NCBI GenBank assembly: GCA_032209605.1
Contig: JASFXZ010000003.1
Coordinates: 4,528,807 to 4,592,806 of the forward strand
DNA from: Mactromeris polynyma
Lineage: Eukaryota; Mollusca; Bivalvia; Venerida; Mactridae
DNA length: 64,000 bases
Direction: 5' to 3'
The notes beneath the pieces are model-generated. The model was not told the DNA's origin. It saw only the letters and a list, made by a program, of their open reading frames with translations, and ran no database searches. Positions 22,081 to 34,040 of this stretch are shown here, in pieces. A program made the position numbers and the translations under genes. Each line of letters opens with the position of its first letter. Position 1 is the first letter of the stretch.

Positions 22081-22851
22081 TATGGAGGCATATTTCTGCC
22101 ACCAGTTAACTACTTCATTAACTAGATTATTATCTGGTTATCAAGTCAAAGAAACTACTTATCTAACTAGATAATTAAATTGTTAACTAGATAAGTATCG
22201 TGATAAATGTTTATACCAGATAAATATCTTACCACGAAAAATTGTCTGATAGGAACCACATGTATTTATTAGCATAAACTTTACAAGTTTATCGCCATTT
22301 ACAATGTAGTAATGACAATATGGCGATAATACATGAGACAGGAGAAAAGCATGCAAACATTACATTTACAAACATAGACATAAAGCATTTCAGCATGAAA
22401 CAAAGACGTATTGTACAGAAACAAAGACATAGAGTATGGACAACATATAATCATATATATTATTAATATTGACATAGAGCTGTCTTGTAATGAAGAAATG
22501 AATAATATATCGTATGATATAATTATCCTCTATAAAGGTTTGCCAAGAAAATATATTTTGCTAATACATTTTGTATGTTTAGTAGACTACATTGTGACGA
22601 ATTTAATAATAGTTAACGCGATAAATATCTAGTTAACTACATAATTATCTAGTTAATTAAGTAGTTAACGAGTGAAATATCTAGTTAATGACCTAATTAA
22701 TTAGATCATTATCTAGTTACCTAGATAGGTAACGCATAAGCTACATAATTTATAGGTAACTGTTAAGTTGTTAACTGGATAAGTATCTATTTAACTACAT
22801 ACTTATCTAGTTAATAAAGTAGTTTACTGGTGGCAGAAATATGCTACCATA
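22081..22851. mobile_element. 771-bp terminal-inverted-repeat element
   Basis: Ends match over about 34 bp as inverted repeats ('tatggaggcatatttctgcc' start; 'ggcagaaatatgctaccata' end). Subterminal regions are full of 'ttaactagat/tagttaac' motifs. No transposase. One end of another copy is at 58.44-58.53 kb. Confidence 0.75.
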
Positions 22852-24234
22852 GAAACAACAGACTCACGGAGATGTTTAGGATTGTGCCGTATAATCAGAC
22901 CGGATCTGTGACTAATAGCGGAGTAACGTTCTGGGCAGTTTGTCCAAATTTCCTGCGAATCTAGTACTAACGTAGGAAATTGCATCTTCTTTTTGTACTT
23001 CAGTGGTTTATTTATATGGATACCATTGTCTTCAAATCTCAGCTTTCAAATACTTTGATAATAATTGATAAAAATAACGTGGCTTTATTAAAATATTATT
23101 TCTTCTACTTTCGGACCTTACAATACTCAATGCTTTTCTTCGTCAAAATATGCACGGGGATTATAATAAATTACACTATATATGTTGATGACTAGTAAAC
23201 TGTGTAATAGATTCTCAGTGTATCTTTAATTATTGTACAGTATTACAGGAGCGGTCAGTCAATTCAATGTTCGGTTATTTTGCAAATTTGTTGAGTAACT
23301 GTTTCCAAGAAATGTTGGAACACATCAATTACTAGTTAACGACACTGAACGTTTTAGAGGATATGAACACTCATTTCACACATTACGGTTTTTAGGACAG
23401 TCACTTGCGTTCTGCAAAAATGATCTGGGAGGAGATATCACATATAGGCTGTGCATCCCGTATCCTTTAAAAGGCAGTAATGATAATAAATGGAACACAT
23501 TTTGGTCGGTTTGGAGCATTCTGGCAACTTCATTCTCAAATTGAACTAAAACTAATAGCGTACGTTCCTTAAGTAACCGACATGATGCTATGTACAGCGG
23601 TACGACTGTCCTTGTCCTTGAGTGCATTCTTGTAGATAGTACGTCAAGAATGGTCACGTACGGCACCAAAACGCCACTTGTAATGTAGCAAATATCACAA
23701 CACGGCTTAAATGCTAATAGTCTTTTATTTTGTCAACTTCCATTCAGCCCTCACTTCCCGTCTATCTCTTTCAAGGAAAGTACGCCAGTGATCATCGTGT
23801 GTTAAAATGATAACTTTATATGATACAAAATGTGGATGCCTAAAGCTTTTCTCTGGTCACGTAACAAACTACATGACCTTGATACATAGAGTGCAGTTCA
23901 ATTATTTGTAATTAGACAAATGCATACATGTACTGCATGAAATGTACTTAAATTAATTGTTGACAGTCGTATGACATCTACCGACACACATATATTCCCC
24001 TATTACATTACATAAGTTCACGTCGTGGATATGTGCAAGTGCACTGTGCCGATCACCGGTATGTGCTGCACTCGTTACTAGCAATTTTGTAATTATAAGG
24101 CAAATAATGGAGCGATTGCATCCAACGCACTCCCTATCCGAAGGCAGGCCCGGTTCCACCTGCCCCCCCCCCCCACAGTCGGCTGTGGAGTGACATTTTT
24201 CTATTCCTAATACAAAATTATATCCACTGATAAG
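22852..24234. other. No gene recognised
   Basis: AT-rich. A 97-residue minus-strand frame at 23376-23669 has no motif and is probably chance. A C-run is at about 24164-24174. Confidence 0.35.
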
Positions 24235-24760
24235 ACTCCTTTAGCACCTTAAATGCAATACATTTATTTGTGGTCGATTTTCTCTTGTATGACTACTATT
24301 ATAGCGGAAGCAAGTGCCATAAAAATTGGCCTCTTTGTTGCGCTCATTGGCCTTGAGACCAAAGGGGTCGGCACGTTGAGGAAAGACATAAAACAGTCAT
24401 CCAAATCAAAACCAATGATACCATGTAAGATCACTCGTATTACGTGGTATCATTAGTTTTGACTTGGATGACTATTTATGTCATTTTCTCAACGTGCCGA
24501 CCCGACCCCCTTTGCTTGAGACCGTCTAGAAGAATTGTATGCTTTACTCTCTACATCAGCCAGGCATAATTTCCTTATCATGCACATATATAGGTAAGTT
24601 GAAAGCGTCTGTAAATCACAGGTTATTGAGCATCATACGTAACAGAAACAGAGATATGTCGTTGTAGTGTTTTAGGGAGTTGTGAAAATTTGACACCTGA
24701 TATTACTAAATTCATGAAAAGTTTCTTTAAATAATTTTAATCAATTCAATAATTTGAGGA
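24235..24760. repeat. Block duplicated at 58.53-58.87 kb
   Basis: 'tagcggaagcaagtgc', 'tctacatcagcca' and 'gacacctgatattactaaat' occur in the same order at 58.53-58.87 kb. This copy is longer because it carries the MITE at 24361-24514. May be a dispersed repeat or a segmental duplication. Confidence 0.75.
24361..24514. mobile_element. Snap-back MITE with 9-bp target duplication
   Basis: About 65-bp inverted arms (left begins 'aaaggggtcggcacgttgag'; right ends 'cgacccgacccccttt') around a short loop at about 24424-24443. Flanked by the direct repeat 'cttgagacc' at 24352-24360 and 24515-24523, the expected target-site duplication. Confidence 0.85.
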
Positions 24761-25155
24761 AGGGAATGTAATACTTGGACCTAACGTTTTGCAAAATAAA
24801 AGATTTTCCCCCAGAATAAGCCTACTTTCATATTTTCACATTTTCTTTAAAATTTATTTAAAATTCCAATGTACAATAATATGATAATTTGACATCAGAC
24901 AAATGTGCACACACTTAACAGGTAAATCCCATTTGACGATGGTTACTAAAACTAAAATGCACCAGAAGCCACCACTCCATACCTATATTAAGACATTTGA
25001 AGCAAGTAACTATAATATATGAACTGGCGCGCATACCAAAATGAAAGTACATATATAGGTTGACGCTAATCTCCACACTTTACGAACCCGACTCGACCAC
25101 GTGATAAAACGCTTACATAACATTAAAATATCGCACTGCATAGTTTTGTATCGTT
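24761..25155 (+). other. Upstream region of the NUDT15-like gene
   Basis: Should contain its promoter and 5' UTR. A CACGTG E-box lies near 25098; no TATA box is obvious. An in-frame TAG at 25141-25143 closes the frame before the ATG. Confidence 0.4.
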
Positions 25156-25322
25156 ATGTTCAAAATGTCCATTCCATTTGATAAACAGAAAAGACCGAAA
25201 GTTGGAGTAGGCGTTTTCGTAACAAGTAAACATCATCCAGGTTGTATTTTGATCGGGAAAAGAAAAGGTACTGCACCTGGGGACGGATTGTATGCACTTC
25301 CGGGCGGCCATCTTGAATTTGG
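25156..25322 (+). CDS. NUDT15: NUDT15-like exon 1
   Basis: Encodes residues 1-55 plus two bases of Gly56, up to the start of the Nudix box. Donor gtaaga at 25323 follows directly. The Gly codon is completed by exon 2. Confidence 0.92.
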
Positions 25323-28300
25323 GTAAGAAAATTATTTAAAAGCATCAATAGTATTCTGGCGTTAAAGCTAGGAGGACTGGTTTCACTGATCAATTCGTTG
25401 GAAAATGTGGATGTACCTCCTTTACATATAATCCAAGTTAAGTTCGTACAATAAATTAAAAAGACGATCTGTTTGCAAATGTTCAGCATGATTAAAAGAA
25501 AAAATATGTAGTTCATGTATGTGTCTAGGGACCTCTCCAACCCAATACATGTATATGTCTAGGGACCTCTCCACCCCAGTGCATGTCTATGTCTAGGGAT
25601 CTCTCCACCCAAGTTCATGAATGTGTCTAGGGACCTCTCCACCCTAGTAAATGTAAATGTCTAGGGACCTCTCCACCCCAGTTCATGTATAAGTCTAGGG
25701 ACCTCTCCATCCCAGTTCATGTATGTGTCTAGGGACCTCTCCTACCAAGTTCATGTATATGTCTAGGGTTCTCTCCAGCCCAGTACATGTATATGTCTAG
25801 GGTTCTCTCCAGCCCAGTACATGTATATGTCTAGGGTTCTCTCCAGCCCAGTACATGTATATGTCTAGGAATCTCTCCAGCCCAGTACATGTATATGTCT
25901 AGGGTTCTCTCCAGCCCAGTACATGTATGTGTCTAGGGTTCTCTCCAGCCCAGTTCATGTATGTGTCTAGGGTTCTCTCCAGCCCAGTACATGTATATGT
26001 CTAGGGTTCTCTCCAGCCCAGTACATGTATATGTCTAGGGTTCTCTCCAGCCCAGTACATGTATATGTCTAGGGTTCTCTCCAGCCCAGTTCATGTATAT
26101 GTCTAGGGTTCTCTCCAGCCCAGTACATGTATATGTCTAGGGTTCTCTCCAGCCCAGTTCATGTATATGTCTAGGGTTCTCTCCAGCCCAGTTCATGTAT
26201 ATGTCTAGGGTTCTCTCCAGCCCAGTACATGTATGTGTCTAGGGTTCTCTCCAGCCCAGTACATGTATATGTCTAGGGTTCTCTCCAGCCCAGTACATGT
26301 ATATGTCTAGGGTTCTCTCCAGCCCAGTTCATGTATATGTCTAGGGTTCTCTCCAGCCCAGTTCATGTATATGTCTAGGGTTTTCTCCAGCCCAGTACAT
26401 GTATGTGTCTAGGGTTCTCTCCAGCCCAGTACATGTATGTGTCTAGGGTTCTCTCCAGCACAGTACATGTATATGTCTAGGGTTCTCTCCAGCCCAGTAC
26501 ATGTATATGTCTAGGGTTCTCTCCACCCCAGTTCATGTATGTGACTTGCGACCCCTCCTCCCAAGTGCATGTATATGTCTAGGGACTTCTCCACCCCAGT
26601 TCATGTATGTGACTTGCGACCCCTCCTCCCAAGTACATGTATGTGTCTAGGGACTTCTCCACCCCAGTTCATGTATGTGACTTGCGACCCCTCCTCCCAA
26701 GTTCATGTATGTGTCTAGGAATATCTCCATCCCAGTTCATGTATGTGTCTAGGGATCTCTCCAACCCCAATACATGTATATGTCTAGGAATCTCTCCACC
26801 CCCAATACATGCATATGTCTAGGAATCTCTCCACCCTAGTACATGTATATGCCTAGGAATCTCTCCACCCCCAATACATGTATATGTCTAAGAATCTCTC
26901 CACCCCCAATACATGTATATGTCTAGGAATCTCTCCACCCTAGTACATGTATATGTCTAGGTATCTCTCCACCCCAATACATGTATATGTCTAGGAACCT
27001 CTCCACCCAAGTACATTTATATGTCAAGGAATCTCTCCACCCCCAGTACATGTATATGTCTAGGGATCTCTCCACCCCAGTACATATTTATGTCTAGGGA
27101 TCTCTCCACCCTAGTTCATTTATAAGTATAGGGGTCTCTCCACCCCAGTACATGTATATGTCTAGGGATCTCTCCACCCAAGTTCATGTATAAGTCTTGG
27201 GACCTCGTAAACTCTTGACCAAGTTCTGTACATATGGGGGATTGTGTAATTTTGATCAGTTTGAGATTACATTCAAATGCCCTGTGTATAACAGTCAATG
27301 AATAGACGTGTCGATTTAAGACCGGATGTGACAACAATGATTGTATAGAGGTATTAATTGAATAAATAGATGTATTGACATTGGCACTACTTAACTAACA
27401 AAGGGCTTGTCCAAACTTGCAATATAGACACTACTGTGGAAAATACATGAACATAACGCGTTTTATTCTATTCAAAGTCAAAAGGCCCCGGTCGTACTTA
27501 GGACAAAAATACTTAAAGTAAAACAAAATAATCGCGAAGTGAATCGCGGAAAATCTGGTCTTATATTGATCTGTCGCAGTTGTTAATCGAACACGATTAC
27601 TGTTTCTGCCACAAATGGGTATGACATGGTTGACACCACGTATTCTGAGGCTGCAGTTTGTTGTTGTGGTGATATAGTTGTACGATTGTCCGCCATCTTC
27701 ATACATTGTCTGAAATTATCGCCGATTACGGTTTTCTATTATGAATTGAACTTTTGCCTGTTTCGCGACATGCCAAACACAACTTTAGACAAATGCAGCG
27801 ACATGTCTTCTACTAGTTCTTACTAGCCGCTGCTGAAAATAAGACTATTGCGTGGCAATTTCAGGTTGACGGGCTCGGGTTGTCGTGCGCAAATGATTAG
27901 TGCTATTGTAGTCCTTAATTACACTTTCGCGCGATTGTCCGACACATGTAAACTACAATACATTTGCATCGTGTCGTTACGTGTCATGTAACAATGTTCG
28001 TACATTGCCTTTACTTATGTGACGTTACGTGTCATGTAACAATGTTCGTACATTGCCTTTACTTATGTGACGTTACGTGTCATGTAACAATGTTCGTACA
28101 TTGCCTTTACTTATGTGACGTACGACCTTCCTGTAGATATCAAGTTTCCAGCAGTTTTAAGAATAATAATAATAACGACTTGATTTAAAGTTTTTTGTTG
28201 GAAATGCCACTTGTTCTATAATACAAAGCGCCGCATTGTTCGAAGTTTTCGCTTCATATTGCGGTGTGTTGCATACATTTTGTTCTGAAGTAGGACTGGC

Positions 28301-31300
28301 ATAAAATTTTGATCAGCAGAGCTGAGCATGTGGGGAGGGCGAGATATTGTGATTAGTCACCGCCCGGTGTCCGTCGTCCTGTCCGTCCGTTCACATTTGT
28401 TTTCAAACAATTCTCCTGAAATCCCTGAATGAGACCAGATTGTTGTGACTGTTACAATCACGTTAGGCCTGGTGTCTAGGGAATGTCGTAATTTTCCATT
28501 TATATATACAAATGTACATAGAGTCAAAACTTAAAACATGTTTTTGCCAGCAACATTTTCTGAAATAGTTCTGTGAAAATGTTCTTTAGATGACCCTCTA
28601 CCAAGATTATTCGAATCTTTTCTACCTTAGTATGTCTAAAGGCATATATGTCTAAAGGCATGGTCGGTTGGGGGTGGTCATTTATACATAATAATTTTTT
28701 AAATATCAATAAGTCTTTATTTGTCGTTATAGGTATTTAATTACCGATATGTATCAACCTCAGGTGAACGAATCATTTAAAAGTGAAGAGAGCATATTGA
28801 GTGCTTTATTTACACAGCAGGGCCTCCCACCGCACAAATCCTTTCTGACATCGTCTGATTGACGTTTCAGTCAAGAAACAAACAGCCGCAAATGGTGTGT
28901 ACAAATGTCCCTTGTTTAGCACTTGAACAGCTAAGGTGACCTATAAAATATAATTTGGCGAATCATTCCATACCTGCAGCTAGTTCTCCCTATTCTCTGT
29001 CAATCCTTTTTGGTCCTGGTGTTCGATTGTAATTTAAAGCTCCTTGGGATTACACTAGAGATTATTATAAGGTTATCCCCCTTCTATATCCCTTCTGTAG
29101 TGTATTATATGTAAGTTAAATACACGAGGAGTCTAACACTTTTTACTTCTGGCCATCTGGGACTGAAATTGCCCTCCAACAAACACTATAAACTATACAC
29201 ATGAGTTCTTCGTTGCAACAATGTATCTTCTTTCGCGAGTCTTGTGTTAAAAGCGTCACACTCCTAGTGCAACGTGTACACATAATTATATAATATGTAC
29301 AGCAATGAGGGATAGAGGTGGGTCACACATATATACTATGTACAGCAATGAGGGATAGAGGTGGGTCACACATATATACTATGTACAGCAATGAGGGATA
29401 GAGGTGGGTCACACATATATACTATGTACAGCAATGAGGGATAGAGGTGGGTCACACATATATACTATGTACAGCAATGAGGGATAGAGGTGGGTCACAC
29501 ATATATACTATGTACAGCAATGAGGGATAGAGGTGGGTCACACATATATACTATGTACAGCAATGAGGGATAGAGGTGGGTCACACATATATACTGTGCA
29601 CAGCAATGAGGGATAGAGGTGGGTCACACATATATACTGTGCACAGCAATGAGGGATAGAGGTGGGTCACACATATATACTATGCACAGCAATGAGGGAT
29701 AGAGGTGGGTCACACATATATACTATGCACAGCAATGAGGGATAGAGGTGGGTCACACATATATACTATGCACAGCAATGAGGGATAGAGGTGGGTCACA
29801 CATATATACTATGTACAGCAATGAGGGATAGAGGTGGGTCACACATATATACTATGTACAGCAATGAGGGATAGAGGTGGGTCACACATATATACTATGT
29901 ACAGCAATGAGGGATAGAGGTGGGTCACACATATATACTATGTACAGCAATGAGGGATAGAGGTGGGTCACACATATATACTATGTACAGCAATGAGGGA
30001 TAGAGGTGGGTCACACATATATACTATGTACAGCAATGAGGGATAGAGGTGGGTCACACATATATACTATGCACAGCAATGAGGGATAGAGGTGGGTCAT
30101 ACATATATACTATGTACAGCAATGAGGGATAGAGGTGGGTCACACATATATACTATGTACAGCAATGAGGGATAGAGGTGGGTCATTGTTACAATCTCCT
30201 GTGGGCTTGGTTAAGATTCATAACATATATGAGGTTCTTTTTTAATTGTTTTAGGGAAAGTTGGGATGCATGCGCAAAACGTGAAACTGAAGAAGAAACA
30301 GGACTACGGCTGCACGATGTTATGTATTGTTCTGTTGTTAATGCGGTCGCGGTTCATAAAGATTATCATTATATCACATTGTTCATGAAAGGAGAAGTAG
30401 ATATTACGTTTCATGTGCAAGAACCAGAGAATTTAGAGCCAGATAAATGTGAAGGTACGGTATATTATGATATTATTCAGTCTACTATTTTATATCGAGT
30501 AATAGTATTAATTAACTGTAAAGTGTGGTTTTGTAGCGGGCATTTAGAACAGCGTTGTTTTAAGAAATTATGCTTCGTAACTAGACTCAATGGCCAAAAG
30601 TGAGTTCCTAACGTCACATCATTTATGTCGGGCCCGCTTGCGGTGAGCTCGACATAGTCGCCACAAGGGCGGTTCCGTGAAAGTGCGTGTGTGCTTCCGT
30701 CCGGATTTGGTTTGTCGGACCATTTCTCTTTCATTTATTGGGTATTTTCAAATTACTTGGCACAAATGCTCACCATGATGAGACGGAGTGTCGCATATAA
30801 GACCCTTGTCCGTAGCTCAAAGGTCACACTTTGAGGTAAAAAATGGGTCTAAACCATCTTGATCGGACCATTAATATGCCATTTATTGGGGAATTTTTAA
30901 TTACCTTGCACCAATGTTCACCATGTGAGACGGGGTGCCGTGCGCAATATCCATGCCTGTAGCTCAAAGGTCAAGGTCACACTTAGAGGAGGTTAAATGT
31001 CAAAATGGGTCTAAACATCACGCCGGACCAGTACTCTATCAATGTTTTGGGGGTTTTCAAATTACCGTGCACGAATGTTCAGCATGATGAATCGGAGTGT
31101 CGCGCGTAAAACCCATTTCAGTAGCTCAAAGTTCACACTTACATGTCAAAGGTTACAAATAAGTATAAACGCTATGCACTGTACAGCATTATAACACCGT
31201 ATATAACATCTGTGCACTTCTCCTTGTAAATCAGTCTTCAAATGGATTTCGGGTAGTGCTTTTCTATCCACGGTTGGAACTCCTGCCATATATGTTCTAT

Positions 31301-31838
31301 TATATGAAGGTATGTGTTTAAAGATGACCAGCATGAAGTATTACATGTAGTAACAAACTTTCATATATTTGCTAGTTTTGAGCTGTGACATAGAACATTG
31401 TCTTCTTGGAAAATCACATTGCGATTAGCAAAGTATCTAACACCGCACTGCAGGCCTTAAATGTTGATCACGAGTTGGAATGCATTTAACAATGATGACA
31501 TTTCCATTTATAGAAATAAGGGCACCTACTCCGTGAAAATACACACACCCCAATACAATAACACTGATCAGTCGAGCATGTACCATTATAATTACTTACC
31601 CCCAAACATACTGATACTTACAACGTTCCACGAATTCTAAATTTTGGGAACTCAATTTTGGCCATTCAGAGTATACTGCCGGTACTGCCTACAGTTAATT
31701 GTGTTGTTCGTTTGTGTTGATTAGTTCTGTGTTGTTCCAGGATGGAGCTGGTGCGACTGGGAGAAACTACCGTCATCTGATCAACTATTTTGCCCGCTTC
31801 GTGTTTTGAAAAACTCCAAGTATAATCCGTTCCAGTAA
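25156..31838 (+). CDS. NUDT15: Nudix hydrolase, NUDT15 (MTH2)-like
   Basis: NUDT15 hydrolyses nucleoside triphosphates, including oxidised and thiopurine forms, to monophosphates in the cytosol. Three exons (25156-25322, 30255-30454, 31741-31838) splice in frame to 154 aa; human is 164 aa as I recall. Residues 14-56 give [24 protein letters not shown] and LPGGHLEFG. The Nudix box runs from residue 51 to 73 (GHLEFGE, then RETEEETGL) and fits Gx5Ex7REUxEExGU with Thr at the first U position. [20 protein letters not shown] and the [12 protein letters not shown] then WEKLP segments follow human NUDT15 closely. The start is the ATG at 25156, or the second one at 25165 with a better context. A possible polyadenylation signal is at 31926. 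Both introns are large and filled with repeats. Confidence 0.92.
25511..27195. repeat. 34-bp minisatellite, about 50 copies
   Basis: Unit 'gtacatgtatatgtctaggg' plus 'ttctctccagccca'. A central block (about 25790-26510) is nearly uniform, while both flanks hold diverged types (gacctctccacccc, aatctctccaccccca, and a 'cttgcgacccctcc' subtype near 26550-26690). Lies in intron 1 of the NUDT15-like gene, about 190 bp after exon 1. Confidence 0.95.
27196..27974. other. Intron sequence, nothing recognised
   Basis: Within intron 1 of the NUDT15-like gene. Short open frames only. Confidence 0.4.
27975..28118. repeat. 48-bp tandem repeat, 3 copies
   Basis: Three virtually identical units beginning 'cgttacgtgtcatgtaacaa'. 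Each carries a 'gttacgtgtcatgtaac' inverted-repeat-like core. Confidence 0.95.
28119..29291. other. Intron sequence, nothing recognised
   Basis: Within intron 1 of the NUDT15-like gene; no exon or element boundary that I can support. Confidence 0.35.
29292..30184. repeat. 43-bp minisatellite, about 20 copies
   Basis: Unit 'gtacagcaatgagggataga' plus 'ggtgggtcacacatatatactat'-like remainder. Only variation: actatgtac/actatgcac/actgtgcac and one gtcatac. It ends about 70 bp before exon 2 of the NUDT15-like gene. Confidence 0.96.
30255..30454 (+). CDS. NUDT15: NUDT15-like exon 2 (catalytic Nudix helix)
   Basis: Acceptor 'attgttttag' then [17 protein letters not shown], carrying the metal-binding glutamates (E66, E69, E70), and the [17 protein letters not shown] strand region. 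Ends at donor gtacgg with one base of a Gly codon. Confidence 0.95.
30625..31140 (+). repeat. Dispersed repeat, inverted copy at 42.2-42.6 kb
   Basis: Begins 'cccgcttgcggtgagctcga' and holds about three diverged units with 'ttcaaattacttggcacaaa', 'atgagacggagtgtcgc' and 'gtagctcaaaggtca'. A reverse-complement copy lies at 42.2-42.64 kb. In intron 2 of the NUDT15-like gene. Confidence 0.75.
31741..31838 (+). CDS. NUDT15: NUDT15-like exon 3
   Basis: Acceptor 'tgttgttccag'; encodes [20 protein letters not shown] and a short tail (KNSKYNPFQ) to TAA at 31836-31838. It matches the human W-E-W-V-P-W-E-E-L-P / DQLFWGLR region in order and spacing. The tail after NPFQ is shorter than in human. Confidence 0.93.
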
Positions 31839-31925
31839 TAAGCGGAGTTTAATTGATGTACCAACAAACAGCATAAATATCCGATACCTGTATGAATAAC
31901 TTGGGCAAACGTAAAATAGAATTGG

Positions 31926-31931
31926 AATAAA
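31926..31931 (+). other. Polyadenylation signal, NUDT15-like gene
   Basis: AATAAA, 88 nt after the stop codon. Confidence 0.5.
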
Positions 31932-34036
31932 AATGTGTCGATACATGTATTATGCTGTAAAATATGATAACATTGCATAACAGATGTTTTTAAGATATTT
32001 GTATTGAATAGAAAGTATTGATTTAAAATGAAATGACATCATGATTTTGTTAGACAAAACCAGACTCTATATTATTTTAAGTTCTGCGAGTATAATTGTG
32101 CGAATCACTGACCCGTAGCGTCACGTGATTCGTGAGCGGTCAGGTAAGACGAGGCGGGAATTTTGCACGTTGATGGTCAGTTCTACGCTAGACCTCGATA
32201 GAGACACATCCATTTTATTCAAATTCGAACGTTGTTTGATACATATTTTACTTGACATGCTAAGTCTAATGAAAGTAAGGAATTTTATGTTTGTTATTTC
32301 ATTTTAAGAACGTAGTTTCGAGAAGTACAGTTTTCCAGAGTAGTTTTACATTCCACACACAATAATGAAATTTTATCTCTGGTCTTTAACCTGTCTTATC
32401 GTTTCTACGATGAGCGTTTGGCATTAGGATTTTATCGTTTCTGATTTATATGTTCATATAGTCATTGTGTTTGTAATGTGTTTCAAATGACAAAATAGTG
32501 TAATTATTTTTTATGTATAATGATATACATGGTCATGTACTTGAACATAAATAAAATCTATCGCAAGTATTGCCCATTGCAAAACAGTGTTTGTAATTTG
32601 TTCGGAGTTGAGTTAAGACTGACATGTGTGTGTAAGTTATTATAACTTGATAAACCAGTTGATTACAATGGTATAAACATTTTTGTCATTTAGCACAATA
32701 GTCCTTTGCTATTAAGAAAGCTACACCTTATTGCATTAACTATTTAAATCAACCATAATTTTGCCGACATATTTCTCATGTCTCAACTTACTTATATCAG
32801 TGTGGAGGTGCAAAACCGTGTTTGTATAAGTGTGATTAGGTGCGAACAATTTTAATTGATGCTTTGATATGTTTGCAAATAGCAATCTTTATGGTGACCA
32901 ATTGTCAACATGTTTTATTGTTTTGCTTCTTATGAAACTAGATTGCTAAATATGTGCTCCATATGTCAGGGAATGGACACAGGTATATAAAGGCATGCTT
33001 CCTTTAAATAAGAATATGATGATATAAAGAAAGAAGCATAGAATATTTGACTTTGTGAAACGTACTTTGTGAAATACTTACTTTGTGATATACTATGAAA
33101 GTTTAAAATACGATTTTGGAACTCTTCGTGAGAATAAATAATTTTGAGTTGTACGTTACTATTGGCAACTTAATGCATTAAACATAATGTGCACCGTGAA
33201 CTGTTATTGTACATTATTTTGGACTTGTGTGAAATAAAAATGAACTTGAACGAGATAGGATGTCCATGAACGTTGGACATACATGGCTGTTGAAATAGAG
33301 AGCGAACATAGACGCCGCCACCGCCCGCCCCACGGATCCCATCAAACAGTCCGTCTTTAGAAACGGTCGTATCAAAATGACACTTTTGTTATTGAAAATC
33401 AGATGATTAACTAATGCGTGACATCTTCCCTTTTCGAGTGTAATGTCATATGATGTACTTTAGGGAGTGACATTTGGCTTTTTGTGTTTACTTCGTGATT
33501 CAAACTTTAAGACTTTGTACATTTTAGTGTCAGAAAATAAATTAGGAAATGTGACTCAATATATTTGTAATATAAGTTTGTACATTTGCAGTATGTGGGA
33601 AAATGAACTACATACAAGAAGCTGTGGTGATATCATACACGAGATGTCAGACAAAATATACAACGACATAACTAAATTACGTCACAACTAGGTACGAATT
33701 AAATAAATAACGAAGTAAGCGTAAACTTCGTTGTTTGAATAGACTAGTGTGCTCTTATACTGATTGCCCCCACACAAACACATTGAATAATAGTTATCCA
33801 TTGAGAGATGTATAGTCTGCATTTAACGTTCTTGGATATAATAAGGCATTTTTACGTGATTGGCGTTGGCAATTTCCCATGGCTTACGACAACACATATC
33901 TTAATATGATTATCTTGATACGACGCCTATATAACGCACTTGCCTTAGATTTGAACGTAAGCACGCCTTGGAAATAAAGCACCACAGAACCAATGGTGCT
34001 AACGCTAAGCCGGAATAGTAAGGTTTCGGTGCGGAA
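31932..34036. other. Intergenic, no gene recognised
   Basis: AT-rich with short motif-free open frames. Lies between the NUDT15-like gene and a Tc1-like remnant. Confidence 0.4.
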
Positions 34037-34040
34037 TGTA

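Noticed and set aside
25160..25540. 126-residue minus-strand frame
   Set aside because: Antisense shadow of NUDT15 exon 1 and its intron.
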